64,000 nucleotides of DNA from Saccopteryx bilineata (taxonomy: Eukaryota; Chordata; Mammalia; Chiroptera; Emballonuridae): NCBI RefSeq assembly GCF_036850765.1, contig NC_089494.1:55879809-55943808 (forward strand), written 5' to 3'. Positions 56,165 through 64,000 of this stretch are shown piece by piece (the first letter of the stretch is position 1; each line of letters opens with the position of its first letter). Made by a program: the position numbers and the translations under genes. A model generated the notes under the pieces. The model ran no database searches. It saw nothing but the letters and a program-made list of their open reading frames with translations, and had not been told where the DNA came from.

Positions 56165-59100
56165 TGAAGCCTTCAGACTGGTCAAAATAAATACAATTTC
56201 ATAATATTTTCTTAATTAAATAGTTCGTACACTAAAGGATGAGTTGTATGCTGATTGTGTTTGTAGAACTGTTCTCTCCCCAGCATCCCTGTGTCACTGC
56301 AGTATAAAGTCTTGGCTACTCCCTAATCCTCCTTGGCATTCATGGCAGAGAGCATCTGTCCAGGGTTTTTTGTTTGTTTGCTTGCTTGTTGGCTTCGGGC
56401 AAAGCAAAACGTCAGCAATCAGTTTTGTTTTGTTTTTAAAGCTTAATGAGGATTTAAATGTGATTCTAAATTTTTTTTTAAACAAAATGCAGGCTTTGGT
56501 GGGAACTGGAAAGAAAGTAGACCTGGGGCCCAGGGCGTGTCTGAAGGGGTGCAGGCACTGGGGGTGCAACAAGAACAGGAAGGCATCAGACACTTTACCT
56601 CCCGATTTTCCCCAGGGATGACCTGAGAAAAAGAGTTCAAGAATCTCCAGATTCCAGGATTCTATCTAAGCGTATATTTATGATTCAGTATTTACAACTA
56701 TGAAAATTAAAAGCAATCATTCACTTGCTAAGATTACGTGGTCTACGCTACACAAATAAGAAGCTTAGATACAGCCACATTTTTTGTGACTGGTGCTCTG
56801 TAAATTATGGTCCTAATGTTGATGGGCAGCTCTCTGCAAGGCATCCATATACTCCAACATGGAGATCAGGCCATCAGCTCCCACATTAGACTGAATCTGT
56901 CACCACCACTGTATTCTACATCTTTACCTCTGCCATCTCCTCCCACCACCTTCTTTTGTCTCCATGTCACAGAGCATATAATTGGTATCTGACCAATCCC
57001 TGAAAGATGACTGTCATTCTAACCTATAAACCTTTTCCATCCTATCCTCTTGAATAATGAAGAAGGTATGTTGATGAGTTTGGGCAAATCTAGCAATTTC
57101 AAAAGTAGATTCTTCTAGGGTAGTGAGCAGAGGGGACACGTAATGAGGTTTTTAATTAGTGCTAGTTCTCAATAATAAGAAAATAGTATTATATGCGTAT
57201 CTAGTGATGTCTTCTTTATAAAGATATGAGGATCTTTTTCTAAATTTACTGGCAGGCTAGATGGAAAATCTTTGGTAAATAATAGTACCTGACTCACTGC
57301 AATGAGAGGTAAGTTTGCCCATGATTAAATTAACCCAGTACTCATCTCTTTATTTGAATAAAAACTAGATTTCTGTCATCTGAGCATTAATCTATGCAAA
57401 TCTCATGGATGTTATTCAAACGAATGGAAACAGTCAGCATGGCTCCATTTAAACAGCATGTTGCTTGGACTTTCATGCTGGAGAGAGTAGGGCTGAGATG
57501 TGACAGGTGTGGATGTGTTAGATGACACACTGAGTCAGACCTTACTTAGAGGGATGAGTCTGATGATGCAAACCATTATAGGGAGGAAAAATACCAAACA
57601 ATAAATATTATATGTCCTCCCTAAAGCACTGCCTCAGTCACTGACTTACAAAAGATATATAATAATGTCATGCTTAAGAATTAGTTGACACAGGCAGTCG
57701 GCTTGGAAACAGCATAATCTAACGAGCTCTAGTGGGCCCTTCACCCAAGGACAACGGTGCTTGCTATACCATTTCTATACGAAGTGGCTTCATGTGTGTC
57801 CTTCTACACAAAGGGTAAATGCTATTGCCACACTGTCTAAATACTTCAGTCATGTCCAGACATAAAGGCACCATTAAATCTTCCTCACATTTTTAACCAT
57901 ATTCAACAATAGTCTCTGATACTCTTTTCCCACAGGTTTTAGCTCAGAAATTCCTAAGATAATTAAAACCAGGACATCAAGTACAAGAAGAATCTCCTTT
58001 ATGCTTATAAATTTAGTTTGCCACTACAGGTATGGTGTTTGGCAAGCATTTAGCCCTTAGCTCCAGTAGGTCCTCCACATAGTGCATACTACTCAAATTC
58101 CCACTGGGTTAGCACGGGCAATAGGATGTGCCTTAACTTCTTGCTTACTACTCTAGTCTGCTATAGGGCTATTTTACTTAATAAGGATTGTTACCCTGGT
58201 TAACTGAAATTGCTCATTTATGAAGAGATGAAGCCCTGTCGCTCTACTCTTAGCTGCAGTTTGGAGTCTGGTTTGGAATACTGTGATGACCTGGTGATGC
58301 CTGCCTAGCTCTGCATGTCAGCACTGCCTCAATCCTCCTATTGCCATATCTCATCTTCCAGCCTGGACCTCCACTGAGGTCAAGTTTGCTCTTGAATCAG
58401 ACTGCTAACTACCCAACTTGAAGGTAACCCTTAGAGAAAAGGGTCTTATCTTTAGGTCCACAGAACTTTGGACGCCTCCTGGATGGGTTTCAGACAATCT
58501 ATGAAAACTCAACATTCATTTTATGTATAGATAGTTTTGGATATATGCAAATGAATTTTTATCCAAGTTCCAAAAGCTCCATAGCCTTAAAGAAGTTTAG
58601 GATCCATCACTGAAAAGCAACCCTGTTTTTCCCCATCCAGGTTTCTTCTCCCTACTGGCGAACACCACTGAAATCCCCAAAAAGCACCACAAACGAGCCA
58701 GAGAGAATTGTAGGAACTTCAGACCAAGTTTTACAGGTCAACTACATCATTCCAAAATGTCCCTTTATTTCAATTTCTAATCAACAACTGCTATTACTTA
58801 AAGATGCAATATGAAGACACTCCTTAATGGTTATTTAATTGATTTTCATCCAATTAAAACATCTGATTGTAAGTTGTCCAGGATGGCTGTAGAAGGCATT
58901 AATTTTCAGGACTATACTCTGCCACAAGTTTTATGTTTCTTTTCCTTTGCTTTTTTTATTAAGCTCTCATAGTGTAAAGGGCAAAAATATCCAAACTTAA
59001 TTGCAGTTGACACTGAAGAATTTAAACACATGCTAAGGCTTCTTTATTTGAATAGCCATTCTCACACTGAGTCTGTGACCTTCAGAAACTAAAGCTCTCC

Positions 59101-59300
59101 TACCAGGTTACAACTCATAACCTGTCTCAGTTCTTACTGACTTCATTTCTTTTCCACATTTTTATGGTGGTAAAATATACAGACAATTAAATATCTTAAC
59201 CATTTTTCAGTTCTAACTAGTTTCTATAAGGTATCATTCACAGGTACAACAAAAAACCAGTAGTTTTCATTAAATTTCATTTATACTTCAAATAATAAGC
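56165..59300. other. Long tract without recognised repeats or genes
   Basis: More than 3 kb in which I identify no SINE, L1, hAT element or exon. Frames of 60-125 codons at 56244-56640 lack recognisable domains. Old unrecognised repeats may be present. Confidence 0.4.
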
Positions 59301-59312
59301 ATGCTGATTTAT

Positions 59313-59554
59313 GTATTTATTTATTTGAGAGGCAGGGAGGCAGAGAAAAACTCCTGCATGCGCAGGACCAGGATCCTTCATTGGGTGGACCAGGATCCAC
59401 CCAGCCAGCCCCCTACAGGCAGTTGTTCTGCCCATCTGGCACCACTCCGCTGTTTGGCAACTGAGCTATTTTAGCACCTGTGGCAAGACCATGGAGCCAT
59501 CCTTAGTACCTGGGGCCAAACTGTTCCAGTCATTTGAGCTATGGCTGTGGGAGA

Positions 59555-59591
<37 letters not shown>

Positions 59592-59703
59592 GGGGAGGGG
59601 TGGAGAAGCAGATGGTTGCTTCTTCTGTATGCCCTGACTGGGACTTGAACCTGGGACTTCCATACTCCAGGCTGACATTCTGCCACTGAGCCAACCAGCC
59701 GGG
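59313..59703 (-). mobile_element. SINE type A, minus strand
   Basis: Plus strand: ttgagaggcagggaggcag tail side, (GA)n at 59559-59587, tatgccctgactgggacttgaacc and the head complement ctgagccaaccagccggggt. Flanks gctgatttat and actgatttat indicate the duplication. A ggaccaggatcc unit is doubled in the body. Confidence 0.92.
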
Positions 59704-59709
59704 GTTGCT

Positions 59710-60100
59710 TACTGATTTATTTTTATTAGACATTTTTCTTCAATTTCTGTCCCTCTGTCTTTCACTCCTCCCTGAAAATGAAATTCAGATAGCTCACTAC
59801 TTGGCTGATTCTGCAGGAAATCACCAAGAAACAAGAAGACTCTTCTAGACTCTCCTATGTTCTCTCTCTTTTTTGTCTTTCAGCCAGATAGTCACACTAT
59901 CTATAGGACCTACAGTAAAAACCAGTAGCAAAAGAAAATAGATGATATTGCCAGTTACAATAAGAATGAAGTCAAGGCCAGAAATTCCTTAGAGTAATAC
60001 ATTTCTGTTTTATTATATGAAAAAAGATAGGCATAAAGTTAAGAAAAAAATGGTATATATTTGAAATCATAATTAACAAATACTGTCATTTAAAACTTAG
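59710..60100. other. Unassigned DNA
   Basis: Flank immediately upstream of L1-D; no gene or repeat recognised. Confidence 0.4.
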
Positions 60101-60104
60101 TAAC

Positions 60105-62443
60105 AGGAGAGTGACGTCACGGAAATGGCGCCGTGAGCAGCGCGTCTGACAGATCTCCCCAAAATCACAACAAATTTATCAACTAGAAACAGAAAAATTT
60201 ATCCTTGGAGCATTCCGGAGTTCCACACAAACTGAAAGCCAAAGGACTGTTATCACTTGAATCTGAGAGACGAGGGTGTGGAGGAAGATACCGCAGAGAC
60301 GTTCATTCAAGCCGCAGAGGGAGTGCGCCTGTGGTGAGTTGGCCCACACTCGGGAGTGGCGAGCAGCCAAAGGCGCGCGCCCGGTCCAGTTGCAGAGTGA
60401 GCAACGCTAACGTTCCCAGCGGCCCGCGCACTGCGAGTGAGAGTCCCCAGCCACCGGTGCCCGGAGCACCCCATTCGCGCGTGTGCCCTGGGCATTCCAC
60501 GCGCCCAGAGAGCCCTACTGGCCTGCACACCCAGGGTGCCCCATTATCCTGCGCCCGGTGCGCCCCAGCAGCCAGCAGCGGGGTGAGTGGGAGAGGCGCC
60601 AGGGCGGTCTTCCCTACTTAGGAGATTCTCTCCGTGGGCGGGGCACCTCACCCAGCCATTCAAGCTAACAATCAAGCATTGGGGGAGGGGCGCGCGCAGG
60701 CAGCCTGAAATACCTTCGGGAGCACAGCTGCAACCCAATCACTGAAATTAGCTTAACCCATGAAATCTGCGCACCCACGGGTTCTAATTGATAAGATCTC
60801 TCTCAGTCCAGCGATCCAAGACAAGAGGCATGATATTTTTTAGTGCCTCTCACTAAAGGGGCGGGGGCAACTTCTGATTGATAGAGCCTCCATATTCAGG
60901 GATAAACACTAACAAGAGGGACTTGGCAGATAATAAGATCTATACTGCACTAGTCGCAAGCAGAGACTAGTGCCTCTTCTTCCCAGCCAAAACAGGCTAC
61001 AAAGTGTGGAAAGCCTGGGTTGAGAGGTCCAACTGAATGCTAGGCGCTGAACAGTCACCTTGACAACAATTAACTCCCACCCCCGCCTGATTACACTGGA
61101 GGCTCTGACTGCCAGAGCCTTTCCCAAAGCCTTGCGCTGAGTAGGGATAGAGTGGGGATTTCCCAGCTCTTTGAGCCTCTTACTCCCCAGGCAGAAGCAG
61201 TTGCAGCCTTATAGCTGGATCACCAGGCTGCTAATTCAGGAAGGGGGGACTAGGAGAGAGAATCCAGGAAAGCAAACTCTCTCATCGTTGGACCCTGCAA
61301 ACGCCAACAAGCCTTGACTACCAGCAAGACTAAAGCCAATTATATGACATTGCCATAGAATCCCATCAACTGCAAATCTCTACCTAAGTGTGACACAGGG
61401 GCAGAGCCTGGGGTACAGAGTCACCGACCAGGAAGAGGGAGAGAAAAGAAAAAGGAAGAAGTTAACCTCTCAAAATCAAGAAAAATCCACAGACTTTACA
61501 ACTTGTTCCACTAATTTTTCTGTTGTTGTTGTTTGTTTCTTCTATCTTATTGCCTTTATTTCCTCCACCTCAGTCCTTCTATTCTCTGCCCATCTTATGC
61601 TTCCCTTTTCTTGAACTACACTACCCATAACTGTTACATTTTATTTCTCTTCTTCATCCTCACCCTCCTTTAAGGTTATACTCCAAAACACTTAACTCTC
61701 ACTCTCTCCTCTTTTGTTTTTTTTTGTTTTGCTTTATTTTGTTTTTTCTCTTCCTTTTTTTTTCTTCCTTCATTTTTCTCTTTTTCTTATTTTTTCCTTT
61801 CTATTTTTTCTTTTCTCGTTTTACTTTCCTCCCACTTAATCCTCAATCACGAACAAATTAGTTAATTTGGGACTCAAGGCTTTTTTTGGCTTTATTTTTC
61901 TTTTTCGCTTTTGTTTTTGTTTTTTTCTTGTTTGTTTGTTTATTTTTGTGGCATTTGGGGTCCTCCCAACCCAAGGTCTCCATTGTATTTAGTCTTCGCT
62001 CCACTTAATACAACAGATTTTTACTTATTATTTTTATTTTTCTCGTCTTTATTATTCTTTTTTTTCGTCCTTTTTTCTGGTTCCCTCTTATCCCACTCAT
62101 TATATCTCTTAGTCGACCATCACTTACAAGCAAATCATCTTATGCTTGTCTGCTTGTCTAAGATTTTCTTCCTTTTTTTTTTTTTTTTTTTTGCATTTAG
62201 TAGGTCCCTACTCCCTTTTTTTGCCCCTTGAACTCTTCACCCAAAATCAGGCCCTCCATTATAGGCACGATATTTCCCTGAGGAGAGGAGAAGAGGGAAA
62301 GAGAAGAAAGAAAAAAGGGGGAAATAATAAATTATTACTGTTTTTTTTTGTGGGGTGTTTTACGTTTTTCTTTTGTTTGTTTGATTTTTTACTTTTTACT
62401 CTTTATTAATTCTAATTAGTGCTATCAACAAGACCACCCTCAG
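60105..62443 (+). promoter_or_regulatory. L1-D 5' UTR with probable internal promoter
   Basis: LINE-1 5' UTRs carry an internal RNA polymerase II promoter. This one has a perfect CRE palindrome tgacgtca at 60112-60119, a YY1-like aaatggc at 60123-60129, and a CpG-rich block at about 60340-60720. It then changes to a strongly pyrimidine/T-rich stretch (about 61500-62420). L1-A shows the same order but with the CRE decayed to tgatgtca, consistent with CpG methylation decay. Factor binding is inferred from motifs only. Confidence 0.7.
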
Positions 62444-63439
62444 ATGTCAATAAGAAAGAGGAAATCGAATATTATGGATACAAAAGAAAGAGAGGTAACA
62501 CAAATAGATGTGGAAAAATCTATGGAGAAAAGACTTAACATATTGGAAGCCTTGGAGCTAAATGACAGAGAATTTAAAATAGAAATCTTAAAAATACTCA
62601 GAGATATACAAGAAAACACAGAAAGGCAATATAGGGAGATCAGAAAACAACTCAATGAACACAAAGAATATATTACCAAGGAAATTGAAACTATAAAAAC
62701 AAATCAAACAGAAATGAAAAACTCAGTTCACGAGCTGAAAAACGAGGTAACAAGCTTAGCTAACAGAACAGCCCAGATTGAAGATAGGATTAGTGAAATA
62801 GAAGACAAACAACTTGAGGCACAACAGAGAGAAGAAGAAAGAGACTCAAAAATAATAAAAAATGAGAAAGCCCTACAGGAATTGTCTGACTCCATCAGAA
62901 AGAATAACATAAGAATAATAGGTATATCAGAGGGAGAAGAGAAAGAAAATGGAATGGAGAATATACTCAAACAAATAATAGACGAGAACTTCCCAAGCCT
63001 GTGGAAAGAACTAAAGCCTCAAATTCAAGAAGCAAACAGAACACCGAGTTTTCTTAACCCCAACAAACCCACTCCAAGGCACATCATAATAAAGATGACA
63101 CAAACCAATGACAAAGAAAAAATTCTCAAGGCAGCCAAGGAAAAGAAGAGTACAACATATAAAGGAAGGCCTATTAGATTATCATCAGATTTCTCAGCAG
63201 AAACTCTACAAGCTAGAAGAGAGTGCACCCCAATATTTAAAGCCCTGAAAGAGAGGAACTTTCAGCCAAGAATACTATACCCATCAAAGCTATCCTTCAA
63301 GTATGAAGGAGATATAAAAACATTCACAAATACAGAAAAGATGAGAGAATTTATCAGCAGAAAGCCCCCACTCCAGGAAATACTAAAGGGGGTTTTCCAA
63401 CCAGATTCAAAGAACAAAAGAAAACAACACCACAAGTAA
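62444..63439 (+). CDS. L1-D ORF1 protein, 331 aa, intact
   Basis: LINE-1 ORF1 protein is a trimeric RNA-binding chaperone that packages L1 RNA in cytoplasmic ribonucleoprotein particles. The frame is complete. Residues about 1-20 are basic/charged; 27-155 are heptad-rich and predicted coiled coil (EIETIKTNQTEMKNSVHELK near 80-99). An RRM-like segment runs from about 154 to 250, beginning NNIRIIGISEGEEKENG. The C-terminal domain from about 251 carries SAETLQARRE (251-260) and the FQPRILYPSKLSF segment (273-285). Length is close to the 338 aa of human ORF1p. Position 261 is C where the human protein has W. It precedes ORF2 by 325 bp. Intactness implies a recent insertion; whether it is expressed is unknown. 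Confidence 0.95.
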   Translation: MSIRKRKSNIMDTKEREVTQIDVEKSMEKRLNILEALELNDREFKIEILKILRDIQENTERQYREIRKQLNEHKEYITKEIETIKTNQTEMKNSVHELKNEVTSLANRTAQIEDRISEIEDKQLEAQQREEERDSKIIKNEKALQELSDSIRKNNIRIIGISEGEEKENGMENILKQIIDENFPSLWKELKPQIQEANRTPSFLNPNKPTPRHIIIKMTQTNDKEKILKAAKEKKSTTYKGRPIRLSSDFSAETLQARRECTPIFKALKERNFQPRILYPSKLSFKYEGDIKTFTNTEKMREFISRKPPLQEILKGVFQPDSKNKRKQHHK

Positions 63440-63764
63440 CAGCTCCACCAAGAACACAATAAAACCAAACTTAAACTGTGACAACAAAGGAAAAAAAGGG
63501 GGGAGATGATGGAGATTAACAGTAGCAAAGGACGATGAAGTGCAGAAATACTCATAAGATAGGGTACTACAATGAATATGGTAGGTACCCTTTTCATTAC
63601 TTAATGGTAACCACCCTTGAAAAAACCACCACAAAAACACTTGACTTAAAAAAGGTAGCAACAGAGGAAAGAAGTATGGAACACAAACAAACAAAAACAA
63701 ACGATAGAAAAACAAAAGAGAAGAATCAAACTAGATGCAAAACTAACAGAAAGCAATTTATAAA

Positions 63765-64000
63765 ATGGCAGTAGGGAACCCACAAGTGTCAATAATTACA
63801 CTAAATATAAATGGATTAAACTTACCAATAAAAAGACACAGAGTAGCAGAATGGATTAAAAAAGAAAATCCAACTATATGCTGCCTACAAGAAACACATC
63901 TAAGCAACAAGGATAAAAACAAATTCAAAGTGAAAGGCTGGAAAACAACACTCCAAGCAAACAACACCCAAAAAAAAAGCAGGTGTAGCAATATTCATAT
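63765..64000 (+). pseudogene. L1-D ORF2 start, cut by window end, probable frameshift
   Basis: ATG at 63765 opens MAVGNPQVSIITLNINGLNL, then IKRHRVAEWIKKENPTICC and LQETHLSNKDKNKFKVKGW: the N-terminal endonuclease domain, including the QETH motif expected for metal coordination. At 63970-63978 a run of nine A follows ccc. The ORF2 family reading continues KKAGVAIFI only with eight A; with nine the frame reads SRCSNIH. L1-A and L1-B retain the AGEAILI / AEVAILI reading at this place. So ORF2 appears frameshifted here, unless this is a homopolymer sequencing error. Everything downstream is outside the window. Confidence 0.8.

Larger units (their letters stand above)
60105..64000 (+). mobile_element. 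L1-D: 5' half of a young LINE-1, continues past the window
   Basis: Starts ggagagtgacgtcacggaaa. A 5' UTR of about 2.3 kb, intact ORF1 (62444-63439), a 325-bp spacer and the start of ORF2 follow. Same lineage as L1-A but far less decayed. The 3' end lies outside the window, so completeness is not known. Confidence 0.93.

Noticed and set aside
1..64000. A novel multi-gene system
   Set aside because: No cluster of host-like genes, shared promoters or conserved frames was seen; all interpretable frames belong to transposable elements.

Overview
This window looks like nuclear DNA from a bat (Chiroptera). The basis is many copies of several tRNA-derived SINEs of the kind known from bats, several non-autonomous hAT DNA transposons with intact 8-bp target duplications, LINE-1 of several ages, and ancient pan-mammalian repeats (MIR, L2, MaLR-like LTRs, Tigger). 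I cannot name the genus from sequence alone. I found no convincing host protein-coding exon, tRNA, rRNA or CRISPR. Every long open frame I could interpret belongs to a LINE-1 or, in one case, a Tigger relic. The window is best read as an intergenic or intronic repeat landscape; no previously undescribed cellular system is evident.

SINE types used below, by recognisable head: type A (about 330-410 bp, head like ggccctggccggttggctca, with a long second half); type B (about 200 bp, head like cctgacctgtggtggcgcag); type C (about 340-390 bp, head like cctgaccaggtggtgcagtg, with reiterated cagcttgag units); type D (130-215 bp, head with cagatagctcagttgg); type E (one 5'-truncated copy).

Layout. 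1-3.6 kb: old LTR and L1 fragments, one hAT element and unassigned DNA. 3.6-17.1 kb: a SINE abutting a nearly full-length decayed L1 (L1-A), which is split by a second nearly full-length L1 of a different lineage (L1-B), which is itself split by a SINE. L1-B also carries a 243-bp patch of L1-A-like 3' sequence. 17.4-33.4 kb: a hAT element, old L1, MIR and L2 fragments, a recent 5'-truncated L1 on the minus strand (23.45-24.57 kb), and an L2 interrupted by a second hAT family. 33.6-42.6 kb: a SINE-dense block with both orientations and purine-rich satellite tails. 43-50 kb: L1 tails, a beautifully layered OC1-like hAT containing a SINE and an L1, and a fourth hAT family copy. 51.2-52.2 kb: an internally deleted Tigger element. 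52.2-60.1 kb: L1 and SINE nesting, an LTR relic, and a long tract (56.2-59.3 kb) in which I recognise almost nothing. 60.1-64.0 kb: the 5' half of a young L1 (L1-D) with a CpG-rich 5' UTR, an intact 331-codon ORF1 and the first 236 bp of ORF2, which seems to carry a one-base homopolymer frameshift; it runs off the window.

The parts relate by insertion history rather than by pathway. L1 supplies the retrotransposition machinery; the SINEs have the A-rich tails and target duplications expected of L1-mobilised elements; the hAT copies lack any transposase and must have been moved in trans. Boundaries given for old fragments are approximate.
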